Origin: Symbiotaphrina buchneri
Lineage: Eukaryota; Ascomycota; Symbiotaphrinales; Symbiotaphrinaceae
Assembly (NCBI GenBank): GCA_001599915.1
Contig: BCIG01000022.1
Span: forward strand, 372,001-436,000
Direction: 5' to 3'
DNA length: 64,000 nt
The notes below the pieces were generated by a model. The model was given only the letters and a program-made list of their open reading frames with translations. It ran no database searches and was not told the DNA's origin. The position numbers and the translations under genes are program-made. Of the stretch, positions 11,101 to 21,759 are shown piece after piece. How positions within the stretch are numbered: the stretch's first letter is position 1; each line of letters begins with the position of its first letter.

Positions 11101-14100
11101 AGATATCGAGGAAGCAGCCCCGTTCGGTAGATTATGGTGACGTCCTGCAAAGGGCCTCGGACTCGGACTTGGTGCGTCGCTCCTCATTATATTAGGCGGC
11201 TCAAGTCCCGGTATAGCTTTCCAAGGGCTAGAAACGGAAGCTATTTCCGGTTCGGATCTGTCGTTGTCGAGATCCATAGAAACTGCAGAAATCTCATTAT
11301 AGTCGGGAGCAGCAGGTACATTGTCGTCCGTTTCGGTTCCAGAATACTGTGGCAACTCGGGAGATGCCTCTGGACGGCTTACTGAGTCGGCTGAGGCGTT
11401 GTGCGAGATCGGTGCGTTTACATCCGTATAAGGAGGCAAGGTGTCTGCGTAGTTTGACTCTAGCACACTCCCACTTACCTTTTGTAGGTCATGGGGAGCA
11501 ATATATGGTTCCCCAGAAGTAAGCGGGGACACGCTTGTAGATGGCCTGAATTCAAAAGGTTTGGCCGTAGCAGACAAGGGCGGCTTCTTCTGATGTCGTT
11601 TCGTCTCGTGTTTGACGCCTTGTTTCTCCACGCCTCCCTGGCGATTGTCGACATGACTCAGTGGCGTTTGGGAGGGTGGGGATGAAGGTCGAGCAGCGTT
11701 GAACTGTGCGGCATCTTCTTTCAACCTGAACTCGAATGGTTCCCAGCTTTTCCCGTCGTAATCGGGGGACTCCTCAAGCACGGTCTTCCTAGGGGGAACC
11801 GTCGGCGGTGTCACCGAAAGCGGCTGAACGGAATCTACGTTGTGCACTCCGATCTCTGGCTCGGCATTCTCCTTGTCAACAGGGCTAGAATCCTCTGTTT
11901 TCTTCATTTCCCTTCCCGGGGACTGGCCTTGGCCGGTTTCCGTGAGTGGGTGTGTAGGAGTTGCGAACTGGGGCACCTGATCTCCGTCGCCGTCTGCGTG
12001 ACGAAGCCTCTTCTGCCTCCCATCAAGCTGGCTAATTCGGCCCATCTTGTCCTCACCAAAAATCTCCTCTTTCTCCCTGGGGCTAGGAGCCTGCTTCTCG
12101 TCGGGCCGGACGATGGGAATTGCCTTTGATTTCCTTGTTGGCTTCACGATATCCACACCGCTCAAATCAACGTGCCCGAAGATACGATCTTTTCCGGGGC
12201 TTTGTGCCCGTATCTTAGCGCTGTCAGTAGTTGTATCAGCCGCCTTAAGGCCTCCAGTTGCATCCTTATTGAACGAGGGACGGGAAGCCGAGAAACTGAA
12301 GACGCTTGTCGGTGGGCCTGATGCACTATTGCCTGGTCTGAATTCTGGAGCTGCAACATTGAAACTATTGCTTATGCTACCGGAATGCACAGTCCGGTTC
12401 ACATGTGTAGAAATATGAGGAGGCTGTGGCGGCTGAAAGTTCACTTGGGTGAATGAGAAGCCTCCAGGCCGGAAGGAACCGTTTGGATCAAAATGGAACT
12501 CTTCCGCCTCCACATTGAATTTTGACAGGGAAGGTTTGGAACTATGACTGCGCCCGCCGGTGGATGGCTGGCCTCCAGTTGGTTGGTTCACAGACGCAGG
12601 TGCAGGCCATGGAAGTCCATCTGCAGCTGGGGTCCCCGGGATGCTGGGATTCGTATCGATTTCAGAGGGATTGGTGCGTCCACCGTCGCTGAGATCATCT
12701 TGGCCGGGGGCCAGAAATTGCTGACGCCTCAGTTGCTTTGCACGCTCTGCAAGATAGTACGGTGACAAGCGACCTTCCGCGCTGGTAGTCATGATGTTGG
12801 TAAGTAGCGCAGAATTGTCGGACTCCACAGTGTCTTCCAATTGGCGTTCAATAGACCCTTCCAGGTGATATTCAGCTTTGTCAATCTCTTTCTGTAAACT
12901 TTCACTGAGGTTGTGACGGTGGCCCCGTGGAATAGGGGTGGCAATTTCCGGCACTTGGTTTGTCTGTCGGGCCGCGTTGGAGACATTTGGAAGATGACTA
13001 CGATCCACGGACTCTTGAGGCGTTAGCAGTTGTACCGATTGAGCTTCCGGCTGAGATTGTTGTTGCATCATCTGCTCCTGCATAGTATTTTGTTGACGAC
13101 GCATGTGAGCCATGAGTTCAGCTTGCGGATCCTCAACTTGCGGAGGGTTCTGAGATTGATTCGGCGGGGCTGAAGATACCACCGCACTCAAATTTGGCAT
13201 ACTAGTCATAGAACCAGGAGATACGCCACGTCCCATTCCAATTGGGTTGATGAACGACTGAGGAGACCACATGCCATGTCCGGGAGACGTTGGCTGTCCC
13301 TGTGGGAATTGGAAAGGCGAACCGAAAGGTGGCTGAAAGCCCAGATGCATGTTCGATTGGGACGACACAGGAGATCCCACTGAAGCCTGAGACGTCGGAT
13401 TTGTTGAGATCCCAGCAGGGAAGGCAGGAGAGAACGGGTTTGGATATGGAGCTGCCCGATGGCTTGTCGCCGAAGATGACGGCAAGGGTGGAGAGTATGG
13501 CAGGGCAGGGTACTGCGCGGAGGCTTGCCGGCCCATCGATGACGGCGCAGGGGAAATATTTGACACGAGGTCGTCGTCACCGGTGCTAACGCCCAAGGCC
13601 CGAAGCTTTTCCTCCTTCAGGAAATTTACATATGCCTCCCATTCTGCCAAGCAACAACATCAGCATCACCCAACACAATCTTGTCACTTGAGAAATCTTA
13701 CCACTCTTATCAGGGATGCTGACCCGGTATTTGCCAGCCTTCCATTCCAGTATCAAATCTAGTGGATCAGGATATATCTGTCGGCTTTGTCCGTTTGCCT
13801 CGCCATGGTCTGAATCAGCTTTCACATCGCTAGAACCGTCAACGTCATATCCGAGTTCTTTCCATTTCTTAAAGATTGCTTGAACTTCCTCGGGTGACAA
13901 TGGCATCGGAGCGCCCCCTTCTTTCCCGCGTCCATCGTTGATTGGTATTGCTATAACGCAGTTCTTTCCTCGCCATACGACACGTTTCTTTGTTGGCACA
14001 CCTGACACAATAGGTGATGCTGCTGATTTCTCTTCTGGTAGTAATGCGGTCGAAGATGGAGGAGAAGGTCGAGGGAGCATGGCTATATCTGGATGCGGTT

Positions 14101-15345
14101 GTTCAAGAGCAGGGGCTGGGGGAAGAGGTTTTTCTGATACCGACGATGATGGCGTGCCTGACCTTTCGCGTATGGACGCATCTGCCTCGGTGTCAGGAAC
14201 TTGACTCACGTGAGGTGCTTCGCTTTTATCTTCCTTGATGGGTGAGTCTCCGCCGGATGGTACATCCGCGTATTTAGAGGCCAACATTGTATCTGGGTAA
14301 TGGCTCTGCCCTGCCGTCGGCTTTTGATATACACCGCAGAAATTGCTCTGTGTAACCGTTTCGTTACTACCGGTATGTCTGTGTCCTTTGCTGCCACAAG
14401 CCCTGGCTCGATTCGCTTCGGCTTTCGGACTATATCGCTGTTCAATGAACCCCCTCAAAGTCGACGTCTCAGTGGTTTCAGTTGCTGGTCCCTCTTCAAC
14501 TAGATCAAGCCAAGGGTCTCCGTCCCTGTCAATCTGGTCGTGTACCGGTGGCGTCAGGGTTATATCGGACGCCTCACTGTCGGCAGAATCGTCACTTAGC
14601 CAGTTTTGGCGTTCCGACTTCGATACGCCACTCAAGTATTGACGCACCCAGTCCTTCGTGAAGCCACGGTCCTTTCTGTGCACTGTCCTCTCTCGATTCC
14701 TGGTCGCTGCCCGTTCAGAGCGATCTAGCCCAGAATCTCTAGCTTGAATAGTCGATTCAAAGGGACGAGAAGGTCCAATCGTGGGGGACAGGACTGACTC
14801 GCCGCTTGGTCTCAGAGTGAGGTTGTGCACCGGTTCATCTCCAAGCTCATCGCTGCTCGTGGATTCACGACGATTGACAGTAGTCACACCGTGGCCTGCG
14901 ATTGGGGGATTGCGATATGGTGAGCCCCAGCTAGCAGTATAGTACTGATTACCATCCGTCACTGGTGGTGGTGGAGGCGACAAAGGTGGCTCTTTCGGAT
15001 CAACTCCAAAAGCCGGCAGCGGTGGTAAAGCGCGGGAGACAGGAGCAGGGTCTTCTGTCTGACGACGGCGGGAATGCGCAGTTGACCCAGGCCAAGACAC
15101 TGCTTCGAAGCGGCCTGGCTGTGCTGAAGGCGTCACCCGCACAGCTCCAGTTTGAGATAAAGGATTCCCGTCGTGTGCAAGTGCTAGCCCGGAGCTTCAG
15201 TTGCTGATGCCTCCGCAATGTACCATAAGATCCTCACCTTCCAGGTCGGCAGCTGCAAGCGATACCTTGAACCGCCTGCCAATTCCTCAGACGTAAACGT
15301 CTTTCTGCTGTTCACTTTGATGAAGTCGATGGCATAATTGGGAAA
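8197..15345 (-). CDS. Giant fungal coiled-coil protein (>2280 aa)
   Basis: Two large exons are certain: 13702..15118 and 8197..13643. They join through a GTAAG..GGCAG intron so that SIPDKS runs into EWEAYVNFLKEEKL. Together they encode 2288 codons. A further 5' exon ending at 15238 (GTGAGG donor, reading RYRLQLPTWK) joins in phase 0 to the CACAG acceptor before 15118. Its frame is open to 15345 but has no ATG, so the start codon lies further upstream and is unresolved. The N-terminal two thirds is Ser/Pro-rich and disordered, with Gln-rich parts. The block from about 10,560 to 8,780 is a long heptad-type coiled coil rich in Glu/Arg/Gln/Lys, and the C-terminus is disordered again. This composition suits a scaffold or cytoskeletal tether, but I do not recognise a named family and assign no function. 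Confidence 0.85.
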
Positions 15346-16030
15346 TTATGCTATTGATGTGGGCCCGGATGACGAGAATAAAACTCAATATTCACAGATG
15401 ACGCGCACGCTCAAAGCACAGGAAGTCGCTCAACATGTGCCAAATGAGTGTGGACTAGTTGGAAGTCGGGCGGTTTAGGCATGAACAGCAGACTTGCACG
15501 TCGTAGAAATCAACAAAGGAGATTTCGGAACGGCGGGAGGTTGCTGCTGATGAGGAAATTGTTAGCATCACGGAGGAGAATTAAGTGAGATGAGGTAAGG
15601 TAGGTAGGGGGTACGAGAAAAGTACGGGCAGTCTGTAAATGAAATGAAGTACCACCTTACCTTCCCTTGGCTCTTGTTGTGCCTTTCGCTGTCAAGCTTG
15701 ATCCACGTGTCTTGAAAGGGCCGTAGCGCGACTTTCGGCGCGCCTGTGTTGATTACACCACGCCCCGTACCTTACCTTTACTGTCCTAACGTACCGCACC
15801 ACTCCGTTCACCCTGAGCGGCCCGTAACCTTTTCCCGCGCTACCGGTAGTCTGACCGCAACCCGCGACCGCGATCAGACGTCAATCTCGTCCATCCCACC
15901 AAAACCCCATTCCAGTCAAGAGCATTCTATTCTTTCTCGGGTTTGTGCGGTATCTTCCTCATCACTGGAGATTATGACAGTTGTGATCGCAATAGCACCT
16001 GTATCGAAAGGCCTCTCAAATTTTATGTCG
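15346..16030. promoter_or_regulatory. Upstream region with ACCTTACC-type repeats
   Basis: This stretch should contain the promoter and first exon or leader of the giant coiled-coil gene and the 3' UTR of the GH17 gene. A short motif recurs in both orientations: ggtaaggtaggtag near 15595, ccaccttaccttccc near 15651 and gtaccttaccttta near 15767. The first two could pair as an imperfect hairpin. No protein-coding gene is evident. Confidence 0.3.
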
Positions 16031-17135
16031 CTATGAATATGGGCAGGAGATATTATATTTAAGTTCCCGTTCAGATGTCCAAACGCCCCAATGTTGCTCA
16101 TTGGCTTCCTGTCCGTCATCGCCTGTACTATCAGGCTTCCATGGTTCGTCAAACGCCTCGAACACGAATGTGTTCACTCCAATTTGCAATGTGGCGCATA
16201 TGCCCTCTTGCCAGAACGTTTCGGCGTTTGTTGTACTTGCAACAGCGCTTCCATAATCAGAGCCTCCATCTGCGGACAGTCAGCTTTCCCGTCATTCAAT
16301 ATATGAGCATTGACGACGAACCAGAGGCCCAGCCAACCTCACCAACCCACGTTTCGATATCAGCATCGCCCTTTAATGTTTCGATGTGTTGGAAAGCCTC
16401 TGCAATATCCTCGAGGTAAACATGTGACGCGTTGGTGATTGCTGCACCCTGCCAGTATGCGAAAGCGTTACACAAGCTATCGAGCATTAACCAGAGCCAT
16501 GAGAAGAAGACAATGAAGGCTGATTTACAGGATGTCCGCAGGGTCTAGCCCATCGGAGCCGGTGATTAAAGCGTCCGCAGTACCGTCCTGGAATTTGTTC
16601 CAACTATCGGCGGTACCGACTTTGACACTGGGTATAATCTGCCGGACATCATTGATGTACTGGAGAAGCTGCAACGCGGTCAAACTGCCTCGGTACAACG
16701 CCTCGGATCCGACGGTCACAGCGTATATCTGGTCGGCGTAGTCGCTCGCTATGGACTGGAGCGCCGCGGTATCCGCAGTGTAAGAGGCGTTTGTGTCAGG
16801 CCTGCATCAGAAGGACCTTTCAGTTTAGGCCTTTCTCATCGGGGTTCATAACCCATTAGCGGCGTGAATACTGACCATATGCCGATCACCACCTGGAAAC
16901 CCTTGGACTTCGCTGCAGGTAACACTTGCTGAGCAAAGTTGCATTCGCTCGCAGCGTAGCCGCGGACCAGCTTGCTATAGCTTGAAAGACTATCAAAGTC
17001 GGTTTCATAATCGGAGGTCGTCTTGCAAGATCCATCTGGCATCTTGTCGCCCAGAGCAAATCCCAGGGTACCAGCCCCTAGGACAGCTACTGGGGCAATT
17101 GTCAAAGCAATCGCAGTAAGGAAATGGAGATGCAT
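16031..17135 (-). CDS. GH17 beta-1,3-glucanase / glucanosyltransferase, secreted
   Basis: Glycoside hydrolase family 17 protein of the fungal cell wall, acting on beta-1,3-glucan by hydrolysis or transglycosylation. Four exons (16876..17135, 16529..16801, 16322..16476, 16031..16269) splice in phase to 308 aa. Residues 1-20 form a signal peptide ending near VAVLGAG. The acid/base Glu is E120 in TVGSEAL and the nucleophile is E224 in WVGEVGW, both family hallmarks. VFEAFDEPWK near the end is also typical, and the protein ends soon after HWGVW. Intron donors are GTCAGT, GTAAAT and GTTCGT, with clear AG acceptors. There is no GPI tail, so it is a soluble wall enzyme of the Bgl2/Scw type. The exact substrate mode cannot be decided from sequence. 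The leader contains a CTTTCCTT element (minus strand, 17205..17212). Confidence 0.95.
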
Positions 17136-18419
17136 TTTCGTAGGAATTGTAAAATGGAACCGTAACTGTGATTTATGCGGAAAGAAAATTTCAATGATGA
17201 AGGCAAGGAAAGAAAAATAATTGAATAATGACCAGAATGAGAAAACAGAAGAAACGGAGAAAAGCAGGACAGTCCTTCATATTTGAAGGTCTTGGATGAG
17301 CGAGCTTCTCAACACTCGGGACTCCTCCCTTTCAAGGAGGGCGCACCTGCGTTCCTGTGACCCAGATTCGGTTAGCGGGCGGACGCGTTTCTGGGGCCGT
17401 ACGGTCACTTCTAGGCCTGGGCAATCTTCAGTCAGTCAGTTTGGAAATATGAAAGCACGAAGGGGCATGAATAAGGTAGTCAAAGTACGAGTTTGCTCAC
17501 CGTCCAAAAGGTCATTTTAAAATTTTTCGTGTTGCCTTTAAGGCGTCGACATTTCCATGCCATTGGAGGGAGCGGGACGGTCCACCCACAGATCACTTTG
17601 TCCGCAGATTACCATTCTCACTGTTGGTTTCTGGAAGGTGATCTCAATGCCATGGGACTGGATTAAATCTGCTCTTTGCTATATCATGAGGTGCACCGGA
17701 CTTCCAGATAATGGTGACCATATTTGAGTACATCAGAAGCGTCTAGTACTCCATTCTCTAGGGGTCAGGCACGGCCGGTCAGAGGTATAAATCGAATGTT
17801 GCTTCCAAGTAGACAGGATACCCGTCGCATATTCACCCAGAGCCAAATGAGATCAAGGCGTCACTCATTCACTGCTGAATGTCCAGAATTTTCACAGTGG
17901 GCAGCTCTAACTCAGCATGGCAAACCCATACTTCTGCACCTCATTAAATGCAGAGAGGCCCATAAAACGCGAGGGAACGGACATTTCGAATTATTGCCAG
18001 TGCCATGGCTTCTATCGAAATGGCAGAATTAAATAGATAGAGAAATTTTCTTAATCAGCTCTGCTTGGACGAGAACCGTCAACATATGTATGATCTCAGC
18101 TAGAAACTCCGTACATTTCACCTTGGAAGGAAATAGTTCGCGGTCATGTTCTGATTGGTTGTCTGTCTGACCACTTAGCTGAAGCATTCCGTTGTTGGCC
18201 TCTCGATAGCCGTCCCTTTGAATCGATCTAGGCCACCTCCGGCGCGACCACTCCATCAACAAACACCTTCCCATCCACACTACCTCACCTTTCAGCTCCA
18301 GCGATCACTTGTGACTTGCAGCGCATTATTTCTCAGCATAAGTAGTCACGTTAGTCATTTAGCTTCATTTGGCTCCTGAAGTGGAAGAGCGTTGAGCAGC
18401 TAGTTCTAACCCCCTCACA
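17136..18419. other. Divergent intergenic region, GH17 to E2 gene
   Basis: About 1.3 kb between divergently transcribed genes. Small ORFs (17296..17520, 17724..18032 and others) show no domains and unstructured composition. AT-rich patches lie near 17160-17230 and 17515-17530. It probably holds two promoters. Confidence 0.45.
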
Positions 18420-19896
18420 ATGGTATGATCCCTATCATCTGGTGCCAGCGTAAGTGGCCTTTGCCACTTACGATGTGCGGGTCCCACCATTCTCAAAATC
18501 CCTACTAACGGTGAGCAACAGAGCGCTGCTTCTATGCGCCGACTGGCCGCTGACCATGCGTCTCTACACACTTCGGACTTGCCACCAAATTACCTCTTCC
18601 ACCCGACCAGCGCATCCTCGTCGGTTCCCGATGACCTTACACAGCTCGATATCCTTCTCACAGGGCCGCGCGGAACACCATACTCCCAGGGCCTATGGAA
18701 GCTTCATCTCGCAATTCCAGCGGACTATCCTAAATCCCCGCCAAAGGCATTCTTCCGCACCCGGATATGGCACCCCAATGTCGAGGAAACAAGTGGCAGT
18801 GTCTGTGTAGATACATTGAAGAGAGACTGGGAGCCGAAACTGACGCTCAGAGACGTCCTGGTGGTTAGTAGTTGATCTGGTCGCAAAGGATGAGATACGT
18901 TCATACTGACTTTACCAGACCATTTCCTGCTTGCTAATACAACCGAATCCCGATTCCGCGCTCAACGCCGCTGCTGGGCAGTTATTACAGGATGACTACG
19001 TTGAGTTTGCCAAGCAGGCAAGGCTTATGACATCAATACATGCGCCGATACCAGTAGACCTCAAGGCCGCCGTTCGAGAAGCCAAACAGAGAGGGGAAGA
19101 AGGAGATATTGAAATCCCAGAAGAGGAAGAGGAAAAGAAGGTGGCTAGGCCACAGCGAATCACTTCCTCAGTGATCATGAAGAAGAGACCTCAACTGGTA
19201 CAACAGCATACGAAGAGTGCGCATAGTGCGGACAGCACAACAACCTTGACGTCTGTTCAAAAAGCGTCCACTTCCCAGCCTCAGCAGACAGACCTGTTGG
19301 AAGAAGAGGAAGAGTCCAACGAAGCTTCCGAATCCAAGGAGAACGATCCATCTCTCTCGGCATCTCCTGTATTCATCGCTCCGCCTAGCCCACGGAAGAA
19401 CCTCTTAGGAAAAAGGCCGTTATCTGATCTCCCGACCCCCACGGAGCCCGACGAGGAGCAGGACGTGGAAGAAAGCCTGAGCGCATCCGACCGAAATATT
19501 GCCAACAATGCCAGTGAGAGGCCTATAACAAGCAATGCTTCTCCCGGCGCTCGAAAGTCTCCCAAATTGGCCGAGCGCAGAAAAGATGTCAATAGCTCTG
19601 GTGATGGATCATTCAATCAGGGATGTGAAGATAGACCGGGTGCAGATGAATCTGCACATTCGACTTTCAGTAAGAAGCCAGCTCCAGTCACCACAGAGGA
19701 GGGCAAAGAAAACAATCTGGCGCCGGCCGGGGCTGGCGGTCAGGCAAAACTCGCAACTATACAGAAAAAGACTGTTCTCACTGCTTCCTCTTCAGGCCGC
19801 CCCGGAACTGCAGGGAGGAACTTCTCGACAGGAAGCAGTTCGAGTGCTTCAAGCGGGAAAGCGGGCAAACCGAGGGTTGGCTTGAGGCGGTTATGA
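18420..19896 (+). CDS. Ubiquitin-conjugating enzyme E2, UBE2S type, with LRRL tail
   Basis: E2 enzyme whose relatives extend K11-linked ubiquitin chains for the anaphase-promoting complex. Exon 1 is only the ATG codon (18420..18422), followed by a 99-nt intron with a CTACTAAC branch site; exons 18522..18863 and 18919..19896 follow. The product is 440 aa. The UBC fold spans residues about 5-160: the HPN triad is at 85-87, the active-site Cys is C96 in [13 protein letters not shown], and [13 protein letters not shown] follows as in UBE2S. The remaining roughly 280 residues are a Ser/Glu/Lys-rich disordered tail, much longer than in the human protein. It ends in GLRRL at the extreme C-terminus; in human UBE2S the terminal LRRL docks on the APC/C. 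The match of both the core and the last four residues makes the assignment firm. Confidence 0.95.
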
Positions 19897-20388
19897 ATAA
19901 TGAACTAACACGCTTGGATCACAATGCATGGAATTGAATGGAGCGTTCAGCGATTTGGATCATCGGCGTCCTTGAGCATGACAAAAAACTACTCATAGCA
20001 CATAGCAACTAATGGGCCTTCTCATGCAGAGAGGTAATTGAAATGTCAATAGACGAATCCAAAACATGTGCCCCTGGCATCTTGAGAGCTTGCAAACGCA
20101 ACTGACCTTCGTGTCACGATCGAGAGGACCTCGGTGCCAAATCAAGGCCGTAAAGTTCCTTTCGCGGAGTTGTGGAATACGAGGACACCATCTTATCGCC
20201 AGCCCCTTACTGATAAGAGAACCCCCTATCGTTATCGCCCGGCGGGCAAACAGACCCCTCGCACCACCCCACCCCTTCCTCGTCAGCCCTATCTGTAGAA
20301 CCACTTCGACATAATTAACGTCAATCCCGTGAGGGATGCAAAGAAACTAGGCCAGGACGCCCAATTGGTCCTACAAAATCCCCGCGGA
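19897..20388. other. Intergenic region upstream of dihydroorotate dehydrogenase
   Basis: Tandem same-strand spacing of about 490 bases. An in-frame GTG lies 60 bases upstream of the chosen ATG of the next gene but is not a likely eukaryotic start. Nothing else is evident. Confidence 0.4.
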
Positions 20389-21444
20389 ATGCCGCTCTCA
20401 TTCGAGCCGCCCCTCCTCAACTCCGCCAACCCATGGGCCAGCACCTCCGCAGACCTACTGGCGCTCTACAAATGCCCGCATACCGGCGCAATCACGCTCC
20501 GCACCTCGCTGCTGCACAAGGGCTTCCCGCACGATGACAGCATCCACCAATACGCCTTCTTCAATAGCGACACGGGTTGCGGCGCTCTGCCTGCGACGGG
20601 AGCCTCACCGCGGAGGATCTACAAGGCCGGCGAGGAGCAGGTAGATAAGGAGGCCAAGACCTCGTTGAACACGCTGGGCTACTCGCCAACGCCGCTTCAG
20701 GAGTATCTGAGAATCGTGGAGGAGGACTTGCTGCCTCTCGTGGCGGGGGGCAAGCGCAAACCGATCCTGGTGTCGGTGACGGGCTCGGCGCAGGAGGTGG
20801 CGGAATGTTATGCGTTGATCTCGGCGCTGGCGGGGAAGCACCAAGCTGAGGATATCTTGCTCATGGAAATCAATTTGTCGTGCCCCAATATTCCTGAAAA
20901 GCCTCCACCGGCTTATGACGCGGGAAGCTTAGGGGAGTATCTTGTCGCTGTGAAAAGTGCGAGGGCTTCTGCGGCGGCGGCGGCGGCGGGGAAGCAGACA
21001 GTGAGAGTAGGAATCAAGACGCCGCCATATACGTACCATGGACAGTTCATGGAATTAGTGCAAGCGCTGCTAAAGAGCTGCGCCAGCGGAGAGGGAGGCT
21101 GTCCGGTAGATTTCGTTACGGCTACGAACACGCTTGGGAACTGCCTGGTGCTGTCTCATGGGGGACAGGAACCTGTGCCAACGCTTGCTTCAGCGACAGG
21201 AACTGGAATTGGTGGGCTTGGTGGCGCAGCGTTGCATCCCATTGCGCTGGGAAATGTGAAGGTGTTGAGGACACTGTTGGATAGCCATCCGGAGCTGAAA
21301 GAGATCGAGATTATTGGGATCGGAGGCGTGGAGGATAAGGCTGGCTACGAGAGGATGAGGCATGCAGGCGCGGTTGCGGTCGGTGTAGGAACAGCGCTGG
21401 GCAGGAATGGTGTCGATATCTTTGGAGGGATCCTGGGTTCTTGA
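20389..21444 (+). CDS. Class 1 dihydroorotate dehydrogenase family protein
   Basis: FMN enzyme of pyrimidine synthesis (dihydroorotate to orotate) or a close relative. The single-exon ORF starts at ATG 20389 (MPLSFEPPLLNS) and encodes 351 aa. The active-site motif EINLSCPNIPEKPP carries a Cys (C165) where class 1 enzymes have their catalytic base; class 2 enzymes have Ser. The C-terminal FMN-phosphate loop reads IGIGGVEDKAG and AGAVAVGVGTALG. There is no mitochondrial leader or membrane segment, in line with a soluble cytosolic enzyme like yeast Ura1, which uses fumarate. Most filamentous ascomycetes make pyrimidines with a mitochondrial class 2 enzyme, so this is probably a second, class-1-type copy. 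The lack of introns and a bacterial-type family allow, but do not prove, transfer. Its substrate may not be dihydroorotate. Confidence 0.9.
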   Translation: MPLSFEPPLLNSANPWASTSADLLALYKCPHTGAITLRTSLLHKGFPHDDSIHQYAFFNSDTGCGALPATGASPRRIYKAGEEQVDKEAKTSLNTLGYSPTPLQEYLRIVEEDLLPLVAGGKRKPILVSVTGSAQEVAECYALISALAGKHQAEDILLMEINLSCPNIPEKPPPAYDAGSLGEYLVAVKSARASAAAAAAGKQTVRVGIKTPPYTYHGQFMELVQALLKSCASGEGGCPVDFVTATNTLGNCLVLSHGGQEPVPTLASATGTGIGGLGGAALHPIALGNVKVLRTLLDSHPELKEIEIIGIGGVEDKAGYERMRHAGAVAVGVGTALGRNGVDIFGGILGS

Positions 21445-21759
21445 TCAAGTCTCCCACAGTTCGATTACCCGAGGACAATATCCTGCGTCATCAATCCTCA
21501 TGGCTCACATCAGAGACGGTCATTTCAATCCCGTCATGTTCTGGAAGAAGCAACGTGAGCTGGCAGAAGGAAGTTGATGCTCTGTGTAGGCAAATATTGT
21601 AAGCAATATTGTAAGCATTGTTGAACAGTTAAGTAATATTCTAGCAACAACAGATTTGGCTCGGCTCTAGGAGCTCTTGAGCATTCTTGCAGACCTGTGT
21701 TCTCCTGAAAGCAATTGTGCTTCGACGGCTAAGTTGATTTGCCGTTTCTCGAGTCGCGT
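21445..21759. other. Convergent 3' region
   Basis: Short space between convergent stop codons. It contains a direct duplication of aatattgtaagc near 21593-21620 and AT-rich sequence suited to 3' ends. Confidence 0.4.
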
